NCBI RefSeq assembly: GCF_028681615.1
Contig: NZ_JAQUHV010000013.1
Coordinates: 1 to 64,000 of the forward strand
DNA: 64,000 bases
From: Sulfuricurvum sp.
GTDB taxonomy: Bacteria > Campylobacterota > Campylobacteria > Campylobacterales > Sulfurimonadaceae
Direction: 5' to 3'
The notes under the pieces were generated by a model, which made no database searches, was not told the origin of the DNA, and was given only the letters and a program-made list of their open reading frames with translations. Shown here piece after piece: positions 35,032 through 44,727 of the stretch. The translations under genes and the position numbers were made by a program. Within the stretch, counting starts at the first letter, position 1. Each line of letters opens with the position of its first letter.

Positions 35032-36819
35032 TTATTTTTTAATGTATCCCAGGTCGTCAAGTTTATTGTAAATCTCTGAAACGATCCCCCCTGCTTCTTC
35101 TCCACCATGACCGCCGTGTTCAACCAAGACGGTAACGACAAACTGCGGATTATCCGCGGGTCCGTAAGTTGTGAACCAAGCATGAGAACGTTTTAGATAC
35201 TCCATACTTTTCTCATTTTGACGATCTTTCGTCCCCTGCGCGATTCCTGTTGTTTGAGCCGTACCCGTCTTGCCTGCAATTGGAAAGCGAGTCGTAACTC
35301 TGGCATGTGCTGTTCCGTTAGGGTCATTACAAACACCGCGCATCGCGCGTTGGATAATAGGGAGCTTCTGTTTTTCCGTCGGTGTCAAAACATCCAGCGG
35401 TACCGGAACATAAGGATTCTCTCCGATCATTTTTGCAATATGTGGGATCGGTAATGTGCCGGTTGCCATCAATGCGGTGAATTCTGCCATTTGCATCGGC
35501 GTTACTAACAAATCACCCTGCCCGATCGAGGTATTGAGTGTCTCACCCTGATACCACGGCTGATGAAACCGTTGTCGTTTCCATGCACGGCTGGGCACGG
35601 TTCCTATAAATTCATTCGGAAGATCGATTCCCGTTTTTTTACCGAGCCCCATTCGGATGAGTCCATCACTCATACGATCGATTCCGACTTGAAGCGACCC
35701 TTGGTAAAAATAATCATCGCAGCTCTCAACGATCGCCTTATTGATATTTGTGATACCGTGACCCGTCTTTTTCCAGTCTCTAAAAGTTCGGTTACCCAAT
35801 CGCATAGAACCGGTACTCATGAAGGTCGTGTTTTCATTTAACATACCTGATGTAATGTAGATCAATCCCATCCCGGTTTTGACCGTTGACCCCGGAGGGT
35901 AAAGACCGTTGATGATTTTATTAGTAAATGGAGCATCGACACTGTTCATCAATGCATTCCACTCATCAGAGCTGATTCCGGAAACAAAGGTATTTAAATC
36001 GTATTCCGGAAAACTACCGGCAGCATAAATCGCACCGTGTACGTCCATGACGATGATAGCACCTACCCTTTTTTCAAAAATCTTGGTAATAAAATTTTGT
36101 AAACGCATATCAATATTCAATACAAGATTATGGTTTTCTTGGGTAGCACTGCGTCCCACCTCTTCAATTTCAACATTATGCGCATTCACCTTGATACGGC
36201 GTTCACCTGCAATTCCCTGCAAGTAGCTGTTATAATATTTTTCAATACCGTTTTTGCCGACATGCCCTAAAAGCTGGAGGGAGGGATCTTGATCAATCTC
36301 TTTTTGATTCGCTTTGGCAACATAACCGATCAGATGTGAGCCTACAGGACCATACGGATAAAGGCGTTTAGGCGAAGGAGAAATTTTGATCGTTTCTCGT
36401 AAATTCATTAGTGCATAAAGGGGAATTATGGTTTCATGAGGGACAAAATCAACCACATCAATAAAAGAGTGATTGTAATATGAATCTTGCATGATATAGG
36501 CTTTTGCTATTTTTTGAGCATCCAATGACGGTATCATCGATTGCAAATATGCAATCTCAGTATCCAGTCGGCTTCTATCGTCTCCATGAGTTAAATGAGG
36601 TGCCAACGCAATCTTAAATCCTAATTCGTTAATGGCGATTGGGTCCAACGTGCGGTCCAAAATTTCACCTCGGACCGGAGCTGACAGCTCAGTTTTGATA
36701 CTGTTGTTTTCAGAAAGATTTTCATAATAGTCATTGGACTGAACCGCTAAATGAAATACCCGTACAACAAGACCGATCCAAATAATCGCAAAAAGTGTAA
36801 AAATTATTTTAATCTTCAT
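35032..36819 (-). CDS. mrdA: Penicillin-binding protein 2
   Basis: PBP2 is the transpeptidase for elongation of rod-shaped cells. The 595-residue protein has one N-terminal membrane anchor (about 3-22), a dimerisation domain, and the transpeptidase motifs: S-x-x-K in PGSTVKTG near residue 309, S-x-N-type region (ESCDDYFY) and KTGTAQTT near residue 519. It starts 4 bp inside the end of the MreD-like gene, in line with the mre/mrd elongation module. Confidence 0.92.
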   Translation of the reverse strand: MKIKIIFTLFAIIWIGLVVRVFHLAVQSNDYYENLSENNSIKTELSAPVRGEILDRTLDPIAINELGFKIALAPHLTHGDDRSRLDTEIAYLQSMIPSLDAQKIAKAYIMQDSYYNHSFIDVVDFVPHETIIPLYALMNLRETIKISPSPKRLYPYGPVGSHLIGYVAKANQKEIDQDPSLQLLGHVGKNGIEKYYNSYLQGIAGERRIKVNAHNVEIEEVGRSATQENHNLVLNIDMRLQNFITKIFEKRVGAIIVMDVHGAIYAAGSFPEYDLNTFVSGISSDEWNALMNSVDAPFTNKIINGLYPPGSTVKTGMGLIYITSGMLNENTTFMSTGSMRLGNRTFRDWKKTGHGITNINKAIVESCDDYFYQGSLQVGIDRMSDGLIRMGLGKKTGIDLPNEFIGTVPSRAWKRQRFHQPWYQGETLNTSIGQGDLLVTPMQMAEFTALMATGTLPIPHIAKMIGENPYVPVPLDVLTPTEKQKLPIIQRAMRGVCNDPNGTAHARVTTRFPIAGKTGTAQTTGIAQGTKDRQNEKSMEYLKRSHAWFTTYGPADNPQFVVTVLVEHGGHGGEEAGGIVSEIYNKLDDLGYIKK

Positions 36820-37271
36820 ATCACAACCGATAAAATCAAAAATTCAATAATCATATACAATCCGCTATGCCAATCGATCATAGGAGAAGGGAGGAGAAGA
36901 ATACCATTGGCACTCCACATAAATGTCCAATATCCGAGATATCCCAATACAGAAAAGATCGCCGCCATACAGATACGGCATTGAATAACCTGTTCAAATT
37001 TAGGAAGCAAATAACGGGATAGCAGAGTAAAAAATATTATAGTGCTTCCGAACCAAAATCCTTTGTCTGCTTCAAAGACCAACAGCATTGCAGATACGGT
37101 AATTAATCGAAACAGATCATGTTTGCTGAGTGCATCGTGATAGGCATAAAAAAGTATTGCAAGCATTGGAGGCAATAGAAGATAGATACTGCTCAGGCTG
37201 ATATAAACAACGTATAAACCGACTAAAAGAAGTCGATTTATAACGTTTTGATAAGAGAAACTTCGTTGCAT
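36816..37271 (-). CDS. MreD-like membrane protein
   Basis: The 151-residue protein has about four to five membrane helices and few polar loops, the size and shape of MreD. It overlaps mrdA by 4 bp, which is the usual neighbour of mreD. The sequence shows no decisive motif, so the assignment depends on context and topology. It also overlaps the acetyltransferase gene by 34 bp at the 5' end; a shorter start cannot be excluded. Confidence 0.55.
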   Translation of the reverse strand: MQRSFSYQNVINRLLLVGLYVVYISLSSIYLLLPPMLAILFYAYHDALSKHDLFRLITVSAMLLVFEADKGFWFGSTIIFFTLLSRYLLPKFEQVIQCRICMAAIFSVLGYLGYWTFMWSANGILLLPSPMIDWHSGLYMIIEFLILSVVI

Positions 37272-37702
37272 ACGGGGAAATGTTTACATTTAATACAATC
37301 AGCCCAGATTTTATGTTCAGGGATCGTCTCTTTAGGAATTTCAATAAATCCCAACCGTTCAAAAAAGCGCTGTTGATAGGTCAATGCCAATACTTCTTTT
37401 AGACCGAGAAGTCGACCTTCAGCGCATGCATTTTCAACCAGCGTACTTCCGATATTCATTCCGCGGTACTGTGTATCGATAATCATAGACCTTAGTTCTG
37501 CCAACGAAGGCGAATGGATATGAAGCGCCACAAAACCAACCAGTTTATCGCCATCCATTGCCAAAAAATACGACCGTATATTCGTGGCAATTTCATCATC
37601 ACTGCGCGGCAAAATCACACCGGATTCGATTTCAGGCTCTACAAGCTGCTGCATCGCAGGAATATCGCGCAAAGTTGGCTTTATATACGTAATTACACTC
37701 AT
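37238..37702 (-). CDS. argA: GNAT N-acetyltransferase, short ArgA-like
   Basis: A 154-residue GNAT enzyme with the acetyl-CoA-binding segment RSMIIDTQYRGMNIGSTLV near residue 71 and the ArgA-type ending YQQRFFERLGFIEI and CIKCKHFPVCNEVSL. This form lacks the kinase-like domain of E. coli ArgA and is the usual first enzyme of arginine synthesis (glutamate N-acetylation) in Campylobacterota. Two cysteine pairs near the end are typical. It overlaps engB by 4 bp. Confidence 0.8.
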   Translation of the reverse strand: MSVITYIKPTLRDIPAMQQLVEPEIESGVILPRSDDEIATNIRSYFLAMDGDKLVGFVALHIHSPSLAELRSMIIDTQYRGMNIGSTLVENACAEGRLLGLKEVLALTYQQRFFERLGFIEIPKETIPEHKIWADCIKCKHFPVCNEVSLIKTL

Positions 37703-38310
37703 TCAGAATCACTTTTAAGCAATCGGTACAGATGCTCTACAATCGCATCTACCCCTTTTCGTTTCGAATTGGAAACCATTATGGCACCCGGGAAACGTTT
37801 TTTTAATTCGGAGAGCTCTTTTTGATTCAGTTTGTCAATCTTGGTAAAAATAGTGACGATCGTCTGATCCGGGGTACTAATTTCGTTCAGGTAAGTATCC
37901 ACCGAACGGTCGATCTCCAAATCGGGATGACGGCAGTCAATAAGATGGACAAATACGCGTATTTGTTTACGCTCAGAGATGAAATTTGTAAGATTGCTTT
38001 CCCAGTCCGTCTTAAGCGATTTTGCCACTTTTGCGTACCCGAATCCCGGCAAATCGACAAATTTTGCACTTAAACGTTCTCCGGTTTCCCTATCGGCGAA
38101 TACTACATCAAAATAGTTAATCAAACGGGTTTTACCCGGAGTAGCCGATACTTTGGCTAACGATTTACGCTTTGTTAATGTATTCAGCAATGAACTCTTA
38201 CCGGTATTGGAACGAGCCATAAACGCAACTTCATTTTGGTACTCGTTTTCAGGTGTCAATCTGATATTGGGAGCCGAGGTTAGAAACGAAGAATCAATAA
38301 TCTCGATCAT
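37699..38310 (-). CDS. engB: Ribosome biogenesis GTPase EngB (YihA/YsxC)
   Basis: EngB is a small GTPase needed for large-subunit assembly. The 203-residue protein has the G1 P-loop RSNTGKSS (33-40), G3 DLPGFGYA near residue 85, G4 TKID near 152 and a SNSKRKG-type G5 near 180. It overlaps lptA by 4 bp, so it is translated with the envelope genes upstream. Confidence 0.93.
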   Translation of the reverse strand: MIEIIDSSFLTSAPNIRLTPENEYQNEVAFMARSNTGKSSLLNTLTKRKSLAKVSATPGKTRLINYFDVVFADRETGERLSAKFVDLPGFGYAKVAKSLKTDWESNLTNFISERKQIRVFVHLIDCRHPDLEIDRSVDTYLNEISTPDQTIVTIFTKIDKLNQKELSELKKRFPGAIMVSNSKRKGVDAIVEHLYRLLKSDSE

Positions 38311-38801
38311 TTAGCTGTACTTTTTTGTTTTGAATTTTTTTCCTGAAGCGTAAATGTCATAATAACAGGCTCATCTTTTGCACTTTCAGCGACAGCATTT
38401 CCCTGTGACATATTGACGACCACTTTATCCCCTTTGACACGACGGAAATCATCCAATCGAATCAAATCAACTTTGGTATAAAATTGATATTCCCCTTCAT
38501 TGGGCATATAAACGGCGCTTTGAGACTTCCCGCGATATTTTTCTTGTTGTTCTGTAACGATAAAAAATGAGACACCGCCTTCAGCCACATATTTATACGG
38601 TTTTTTATCTTTATCGGTATAAATAGTCACCTTTGACGCATTTAGTTCATCCATACCTTTAGTCACTTTGACATTTCCGGTAAAGACCGCAACACCTTTT
38701 TGCTGATCCCCTTTAAAGTTATCGGATATAACTTTTAGCTCTTCAGCATTTAGTGTAATAAATGTCAGTGTAAATAATATAATAAGTGTTCGAATAATCA
38801 T
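38307..38801 (-). CDS. lptA: LPS transport periplasmic protein LptA
   Basis: LptA bridges LPS across the periplasm. The 164-residue protein has a signal peptide (about 1-19, ending LNA) and the OstA beta-jellyroll pattern: GVAVFTGNVKVTKG near residue 37, ASKVTIYTD, and GGVSFFIVTEQQEKYRGKS. The last 20 residues are Lys/Ser-rich. LptC and KdsC genes lie directly upstream, a standard LPS cluster order. Confidence 0.85.
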   Translation of the reverse strand: MIIRTLIILFTLTFITLNAEELKVISDNFKGDQQKGVAVFTGNVKVTKGMDELNASKVTIYTDKDKKPYKYVAEGGVSFFIVTEQQEKYRGKSQSAVYMPNEGEYQFYTKVDLIRLDDFRRVKGDKVVVNMSQGNAVAESAKDEPVIMTFTLQEKNSKQKSTAK

Positions 38802-38811
38802 AGTTTATTTC

Positions 38812-39321
38812 CTATTTTAAGTTGTAACTTCCGCGAATACGATCAGCGGATACAAAATCTTTTTCGGTGTTGTACACCAATTTTTCGCCATCGACCCGGT
38901 TACCGTTTTGAGTTAGTATAAACGGCCCGGCAGTCTGAATAAGCGATGCATTCGTATCGTATTTTCCCTCATTTGAACGAAATTCCAGCCCGTCTTCACG
39001 AATATAATGGACATTTCCTTTTAGGGTAACAATGTCATCTTGGTATTTAAGATCATCTGAATGGATAGATTGAAATAAATGTTTCGTATTATCGCTAAAA
39101 TTTGCTGATGTTACCGTATATCGGTCATCATATTTTCGCCCCTCTTTCCCTTCTAAAATATGTTCGATCCCCTTATGAGATATTTCATACATGGTGAAAG
39201 AGATTAACTCTATTTTAGGAATTTCACGGCTGTCTTGATGCGCAACATAATTTGGGCTAAAAAAACCGTACATACCTATCAGCAAAACCAATAGCAAAAC
39301 AAAAAAAACGTTAATCGACAT
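38812..39321 (-). CDS. lptC: LPS export protein LptC-like
   Basis: LptC is a bitopic inner-membrane protein that passes LPS from LptBFG to LptA. The 169-residue protein has an N-terminal membrane helix (about 4-20) followed by a beta-rich periplasmic part with a GNVHYIREDGLEFRSNEGKYD segment split by conserved glycines. Its position between kdsC and lptA supports the call more than the sequence itself. It abuts kdsC with no gap. Confidence 0.78.
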   Translation of the reverse strand: MSINVFFVLLLVLLIGMYGFFSPNYVAHQDSREIPKIELISFTMYEISHKGIEHILEGKEGRKYDDRYTVTSANFSDNTKHLFQSIHSDDLKYQDDIVTLKGNVHYIREDGLEFRSNEGKYDTNASLIQTAGPFILTQNGNRVDGEKLVYNTEKDFVSADRIRGSYNLK

Positions 39322-39813
39322 TTAGATCCACAGCGCTAAGAATTTTTCTTCTTCGCCGTTTCGACGAATTACTTTTTCAATCATTTCGCGAACACAGGCA
39401 TCTCCGCCGCATCGATCCAAAACCTCTGCGAAACTTTTAAGATACTCGGAACCGTCACGCGGGGTGTAGGCTTGTCCCGCCCACTGCAAAAGGTTATAAT
39501 CATTTAGATCATCTCCGATTACCGCTACTTCATGGGGTTCTATCCCGAGTTCTGAACACATCGCAATTGCAACTGCACGTTTATCTTTGACCCCTTGATG
39601 CAAATGGGCAATATCCAGCTCTTTTGCACGATGTGCTACGATTGAGGAGTCACGTCCGGTAATAATTGCGGCAATATGGCCCATTTTTACCCATGCTTTA
39701 ATTATGAATCCGTCTTTTACATTGAAATTTTTCAACTCCAATCCATCAGCCGTATAAATAATTTTCCCGTCCGTCATACATCCGTCGACATCTAAGATCA
39801 ATAATCGAATCAC
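39322..39813 (-). CDS. kdsC: 3-deoxy-D-manno-octulosonate 8-phosphate phosphatase
   Basis: KdsC removes phosphate from KDO-8-P in LPS core synthesis. The 163-residue HAD-family protein lacks a cap domain and has the nucleophile motif LDVDGCMTDG (6-15), ITGRDS near residue 53, and GDDLNDYNLL near residue 101. It overlaps hisB by 4 bp and lies upstream of lptC, as in other LPS clusters. Confidence 0.9.
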   Translation of the reverse strand: MIRLLILDVDGCMTDGKIIYTADGLELKNFNVKDGFIIKAWVKMGHIAAIITGRDSSIVAHRAKELDIAHLHQGVKDKRAVAIAMCSELGIEPHEVAVIGDDLNDYNLLQWAGQAYTPRDGSEYLKSFAEVLDRCGGDACVREMIEKVIRRNGEEEKFLALWI

Positions 39814-40382
39814 AGTACCCCTTTGGTGCTTGGAACCCCGGCACGATCATTTTTCGCTAATGCACGTCGCAATGCCACGGCAAGCGATTTAAAAGCCGCT
39901 TCAATAATATGATGTTTGTTTTTACCGCGTACCATGATAATGTGCGCCGTAATTCCGGCATTAAAAACAACCGCACGGAAAAACTCTTCTGCAAGCTCCG
40001 TATCAAACGTTCCGATTTTACCTGAAACCGGAACATCATAGACCAAAAATGGCCGGTTGCTCAGATCCAAATCGCAGCTTACTGCCGCTTCATCCATCAC
40101 GATTACGGCACTGCCGAAGCGCTCAACCTTTTCAATCGGATAGATCGCTTCACGTAATGCCTGCCCTAGCACAATCCCGATATCTTCAACACTATGGTGA
40201 TCGTCAATATGGATATCTCCGACGCATTCAACACTCAAATCCATTTGTGCATGTTTGGCAAAACTTTCCAACATATGATCCAAAAAGCCTACTTTGGTCG
40301 ATATGGTACTTTTTCCTTCACCTGCGATAGTGAGAGACAATGTAATATCGGTCTCTTTGGTTTGACGTTTTTTGTGGATCAT
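39810..40382 (-). CDS. hisB: Imidazoleglycerol-phosphate dehydratase
   Basis: HisB catalyses the sixth step of histidine synthesis. The 190-residue protein is the dehydratase alone, without the phosphatase domain of E. coli. It has GFLDHMLESFAKHAQ near residue 28, the DDHHSVEDIGIVLG metal ligands near residue 61 and NKHHIIEAAFKSLA near residue 157. Placement between rlpA and kdsC is not functional in an obvious way; other his genes are absent here. Confidence 0.93.
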   Translation of the reverse strand: MIHKKRQTKETDITLSLTIAGEGKSTISTKVGFLDHMLESFAKHAQMDLSVECVGDIHIDDHHSVEDIGIVLGQALREAIYPIEKVERFGSAVIVMDEAAVSCDLDLSNRPFLVYDVPVSGKIGTFDTELAEEFFRAVVFNAGITAHIIMVRGKNKHHIIEAAFKSLAVALRRALAKNDRAGVPSTKGVL

Positions 40383-40383
40383 C

Positions 40384-41193
40384 CTATTCCCCTATAATAA
40401 ATGAGCCTTTAAAATAGCCCTGTGAAATGAAATCGCGCGCTTCGGCTTCTGATTTGAATCCGCTCAGCCATACACGAAATAGTCGTTTGTTATTATACTC
40501 TGTATCTTTAATGATTGCAGAGTAGCTATGAAAAGAAGCATACTTTTGTTTTGTGTAGGATGCCCCTTCAAATCGTTCAAATGAGCCGATTTGAACATAA
40601 AAATTATTCATCACCCTCTCTTGCGGACCTTTCGCTATTGCCTGCATATTGATCGTACGTGATGTTGAAGGTTCGAATCCTAATACTTCGAGAGTAACAT
40701 TTGCCGTCCCTTTTTGAGCGACACCGATAGCGTTTGCTGCCGCATACGACAAATCGATGATCCGAGTCTCAACAAAAGGACCCCTATCGTTGATTCGAAC
40801 GACTGTCTGACTTCCGTTGTCCGTATTCGTTACCCGCACTACGGTATTCATCGGCAACGTTTTGTGCGCTGCCGTCATAGCATACATATCATACCCTTCA
40901 CCGCTGGAGGTCGATTTTCCGTGAAAGTCATTTCCGTACCAACTCGCTCTTCCGCTAAAGGTATCTCCGACCCGAACAACGGTCGGACAGTACTCTTTTC
41001 CGAAAACGGTATAAGGTCGCATCGTTGCATGAAGCTCACCATTAGGTTTATACACATTGGATGAACTCATTGCCAGCTGTTCTGAAGGGTATTTTTGAGA
41101 AGGTTTTGGCGGATGGTACGAATAGGATCCGTATCGTGTCGTACATCCGGTAAATATGAGTGCGAGACTTACAGCAAGGGTTTTAATCAGCAA
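40384..41193 (-). CDS. rlpA: RlpA-like septal lytic transglycosylase lipoprotein
   Basis: RlpA cleaves glycan strands lacking stem peptides at the division septum. The 269-residue protein has a lipobox (LIFTGC, cysteine 17), a double-psi beta-barrel domain (about 85-175) with GRASWYGNDFHGKSTSSGE and NDRGPF, and a C-terminal SPOR domain (from about 193). It overlaps the neighbouring LysM transglycosylase gene by 11 bp. Confidence 0.88.
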   Translation of the reverse strand: MLIKTLAVSLALIFTGCTTRYGSYSYHPPKPSQKYPSEQLAMSSSNVYKPNGELHATMRPYTVFGKEYCPTVVRVGDTFSGRASWYGNDFHGKSTSSGEGYDMYAMTAAHKTLPMNTVVRVTNTDNGSQTVVRINDRGPFVETRIIDLSYAAANAIGVAQKGTANVTLEVLGFEPSTSRTINMQAIAKGPQERVMNNFYVQIGSFERFEGASYTKQKYASFHSYSAIIKDTEYNNKRLFRVWLSGFKSEAEARDFISQGYFKGSFIIGE

Positions 41194-42394
41194 CCTTTAT
41201 CTCCTCCCCTTCTTTAAGTACATTGGACGCAAACGGATTTTTCAGCTTCAACTGTTCAATTGTTGTATTATACAATGCAGCGACTGAAGCGAGGGTTTCG
41301 CCGGATTTAGCGGTATAAAGGCGGGGATTCTTTAAAAATGGTTTGGTAATCGGTATTTTTACACGACGGTTGAGATTACGGTCCTCATTGTCGCCTATCA
41401 TATTTTCCATCATGATCGAGTTTTTAGGAACGTTATAACGTTTCGAGAGCTGATCTAACGTCTCACCCGATTTTACACGGTGCATAATGAAATACCCTTG
41501 AATATCCTTTGGCTGAAATTTTTGTTGAAATGCCTCTAGTTTTTCCTTTGGTATGTATACAGGATAGGATTGTGCATTCGGGGGTGTTACCCCTTTTTTT
41601 AGGTGGGTATTAAGACTGATTAGTTTCGTTTTAGGCATCTCCAAAACAGCGGCGATTCGATCTATTTTTTCACCTTTGGGAAGATAAACCGTTGCAATCG
41701 GATTTTCTACTGCTTCCTGAGTTGAAGTAAATTGTGATAAATACGGATCTTCAGAGCCTAAAAAAGCCAATGCAACGACAGTGCGAATATAATTCCGGCT
41801 CTCATGAGGGATATAGGCACGTTTGGGATCTGCCAGGACATTTAAATCGGTTGTTCCCGCTTTTTGTATAGCTCTTGTCAATCGACCGTCACCGCAATTG
41901 TAGGCAATCAAAGCCAAATACCATTTTCCGAACTGTTTTTTTAAACTGCTTAGATAGGCAATAGCAGCACGTGTCGATTTGATATGATCACGACGTTCAT
42001 CGACATACTGATTGACCTGAAGCCCCTGAAGTTTTCCGGTTGTCTCCATAAACTGCCATAACCCGGCTGCCCCGTGTGAAGAGGTACTATCGACTTCCAG
42101 CTGCGATTCCGCCAATACTACATATAGAAATTCATTCGGTAAGTCGGATTGTGCTATCAAGGATGAGAGCATAGGAAGAAGCAAATTTGCATTTTCAGAG
42201 GCATCATCAAACCCTTGCAAGGAGGTATCACGTTTTTTTTGTGAATAAACATCGTGTAATGAGGGATCTCTTAAAAATGAGGCGGGAATGTCAAAATGGC
42301 GTAATATCTCTATTTTATTTTTATCATTCGGATCAAATCCAATGCCCATCAGCATCAAAGGGACTAAAAGTAATATCGCTATTATTTTCCTCAT
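41183..42394 (-). CDS. mltD: Membrane-bound lytic transglycosylase with LysM repeats (MltD-like)
   Basis: The 403-residue protein has a signal peptide (about 1-18), an SLT domain with VLAESQLEVDSTSSHGAAGLW-type catalytic region near residue 103 (glutamate in AESQ) and YNCGDGRLTRA, and two or three C-terminal LysM domains (about 300-345 and 358-400). It should cut peptidoglycan in the periplasm. It forms a pair with rlpA, overlapping it by 11 bp. No lipobox cysteine is obvious. Confidence 0.85.
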   Translation of the reverse strand: MRKIIAILLLVPLMLMGIGFDPNDKNKIEILRHFDIPASFLRDPSLHDVYSQKKRDTSLQGFDDASENANLLLPMLSSLIAQSDLPNEFLYVVLAESQLEVDSTSSHGAAGLWQFMETTGKLQGLQVNQYVDERRDHIKSTRAAIAYLSSLKKQFGKWYLALIAYNCGDGRLTRAIQKAGTTDLNVLADPKRAYIPHESRNYIRTVVALAFLGSEDPYLSQFTSTQEAVENPIATVYLPKGEKIDRIAAVLEMPKTKLISLNTHLKKGVTPPNAQSYPVYIPKEKLEAFQQKFQPKDIQGYFIMHRVKSGETLDQLSKRYNVPKNSIMMENMIGDNEDRNLNRRVKIPITKPFLKNPRLYTAKSGETLASVAALYNTTIEQLKLKNPFASNVLKEGEEIKVAD

Positions 42395-42409
42395 CCCTCT
42401 TCCTTTACC

Positions 42410-43186
42410 CTATCCAAATGCAAACAGCTTTTTGGCATTATGTGTTGTTATTTCTTCTACCTCTTGTGCATTGATGTGAAGGAGTTCAGCCATTTTATCG
42501 GCGACATAACGGGTATATGCACTCTCATTGCGAGAACCCCGATGAGGATGAGGAGTGAGGTAAGGTCCATCCGTTTCAATGACGAGTTTGTCAAGAGGGA
42601 TTTTAGGAAGAATATTGACAAGTTTCTTGGCATTTTGAAAAGTGACAACTCCGCCGATACCGAAATAAAATCCTTCATTGGCGAGTGATAACAGCTCATC
42701 ATCCGCATTGTAGCAATGCAGTACTCCGCCGACTTCTCCTGCACCCTCTTCCAATAAAATCATTTTTGAATCATGACTTGCATCACGAATGTGGACGATT
42801 AACGGCTTATGATAGTGTTTCGCGATACGGATTTGCCGACGAAACACTTCAGCCTGACGCATTTTTTCCTGATGTTTTTCTTCATCACTCCCTTCAAGTC
42901 TAAAATAGTCCAGTCCGCACTCTCCTATCGCCACACATTTGGGATGTAGAACATAATGATCAAAATCGACCGTCTCCATCGTCTCCATGTCATAGGGATG
43001 AACACCAACGGCAAAATATACATTATCATAAGCTTCGCATATCTCGATTGCACGTTCCAATGTCGCAGGATGTGCTCCCGGTATTACAAAAGCCTCTACT
43101 CCTATATCGGATGCACGTTCCATCATTGCATCGAAATCTTCGCGGTAGCGTTCATCGTCTAAATGGACATGCGTATCGATAATCAT
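42410..43186 (-). CDS. tatD: TatD-family metal-dependent nuclease
   Basis: TatD proteins are cytoplasmic metal-dependent DNases. The 258-residue protein has the metal motif DTHVHLDDERY near residue 3, ECGLDYFR near residue 92, the His in LIVHIRDA near residue 128 and ETDGPYLTP near residue 205. It overlaps recN by 4 bp. Confidence 0.92.
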   Translation of the reverse strand: MIIDTHVHLDDERYREDFDAMMERASDIGVEAFVIPGAHPATLERAIEICEAYDNVYFAVGVHPYDMETMETVDFDHYVLHPKCVAIGECGLDYFRLEGSDEEKHQEKMRQAEVFRRQIRIAKHYHKPLIVHIRDASHDSKMILLEEGAGEVGGVLHCYNADDELLSLANEGFYFGIGGVVTFQNAKKLVNILPKIPLDKLVIETDGPYLTPHPHRGSRNESAYTRYVADKMAELLHINAQEVEEITTHNAKKLFAFG

Positions 43187-44724
43187 GATAATCCTCTTGC
43201 GCGTTCAAATAAATCTCGTGCGAAGCCCCGTGCTTCATCACTGATTGCATCTCCGCTGATAATTCGGGCTATCTCTTCAATTCTCTCAAGATCGTTCAGT
43301 TCACGGACACGGCTCTCATCGTCTTTATAGATCAAAAAGTGCTGCTGCCCCATCGAAGTAAGCTGAGGCTGATGTGAAATAACGAAAATCTGATAACGTG
43401 ATGCGAGATGGCGCAGAACTTTCGCAACACTCATCGATTCTTCTCCGCTTAGATTTGCATCGATCTCATCGAGCATCAAAACCCCTCCGTCACTTTGCAT
43501 ACTCTCTACCCCTAATGCCAGTAACGCCAATCGTAAACGGTTAAATTCTCCGGAACTCAGCTTATCGAGTTTTGTCCCCGATAATCCCAATACCGCTTTA
43601 TCATATCCGGATGCATTTAATTCGCACGGCTCAAGCTCCAATGTCGCTTCCCGAAGATAGAGCATCCCCAAATAACTGTTGAGTTTTTCCAGTGTTTCGC
43701 CCAAAATGGCATGACGTTTTAGAGAAAGCTCTTTTGCTCCTGTATCCAGCGTAGCTTTTAAAGCAGAAATTTGCTTGATCAAATCACTTTTCGAGTGTTC
43801 GATAATCTCATACGATTCCAGCTCTGATACTTTTTGGTCACGATACGCCAATGCTTCTTCAATGCTGCCGTATCGACGTTTCAACTCGGATATTTGCTCG
43901 ATTCGATCCAATACCGATTCGATCGAAACCTCTTCGAGCTCTTCCATACGTTCCAATGAACTTTCCAAAACACTGCGCAGTTCGTTCATCGTATCATCAA
44001 AAAACGCGCTATCAACCTCCAACAGTCCTAATACCGAGCTGACATTCGATTCGTAGGAAAAAATACCCTGTGCCTGAGCGATAGCCGTTTCAATTTTCTC
44101 TTTTTTGGAGAGCTGTTTTTTGATAAGACCCAGTTCTTCATCTTCTCCGACATACGGCTTGATCGCATCAATTTTGCCGATCTCATAGAGCGCGAACTCT
44201 TTGAGTTCGGAAAGATGTTTTTCTTTCTCCTCAATACTTCGAAGCTCATCTGAGAGGATTTTGAACTCAGCAAATTTAGAGCGATGATTTTCCAATATCG
44301 TAGCGTACTGGGGTGTTCGTTCACTGATACGCTCATCAATTATCTTTAAAATTGCCGACGGTTCAAAATCACTGTAATCTTTGAGGCTTAAATGGCGCAG
44401 ATAGTTAGTACTGATCGATTCCATCGAAGATTTTGAGGTACTTTGGTTATTGATAAAATAGCGTGTTTTCTCTTTTTTGACATGACGAAATATATTGACC
44501 GGTTCATTTTGAAGGCCGTAACACTCCTCATCTATATTCCATGACACACTTGACTCACAGATCTGTGCTTCAACATTATCCAACCCTACAGAAGCCAAAA
44601 TAGAGCGCATAAGAATCGACTTCCCACTGCCGCTGGGGCCTGTGAAAACAACGAGGCCGGGATGGAATTCCAAATCGGCCTCTTTAAATGTCAAAAACTC
44701 TTTAAGATAAAAACGTTCTATCAC
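43183..44724 (-). CDS. recN: DNA repair protein RecN
   Basis: RecN is an SMC-like ATPase used in double-strand break repair. The 513-residue protein has Walker A GPSGSGKS (29-36), long coiled-coil stretches in the middle (about 150-340, rich in Glu/Lys/Leu), a signature segment LSSGEFNRLRLALLAL near residue 387 and Walker B VLMLDEIDANLSG near residue 416. It is a bit shorter than E. coli RecN, as often in this phylum. It ends 4 bp inside tatD. Confidence 0.92.
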   Translation of the reverse strand: MIERFYLKEFLTFKEADLEFHPGLVVFTGPSGSGKSILMRSILASVGLDNVEAQICESSVSWNIDEECYGLQNEPVNIFRHVKKEKTRYFINNQSTSKSSMESISTNYLRHLSLKDYSDFEPSAILKIIDERISERTPQYATILENHRSKFAEFKILSDELRSIEEKEKHLSELKEFALYEIGKIDAIKPYVGEDEELGLIKKQLSKKEKIETAIAQAQGIFSYESNVSSVLGLLEVDSAFFDDTMNELRSVLESSLERMEELEEVSIESVLDRIEQISELKRRYGSIEEALAYRDQKVSELESYEIIEHSKSDLIKQISALKATLDTGAKELSLKRHAILGETLEKLNSYLGMLYLREATLELEPCELNASGYDKAVLGLSGTKLDKLSSGEFNRLRLALLALGVESMQSDGGVLMLDEIDANLSGEESMSVAKVLRHLASRYQIFVISHQPQLTSMGQQHFLIYKDDESRVRELNDLERIEEIARIISGDAISDEARGFARDLFERARGLS

Positions 44725-44727
44725 CGA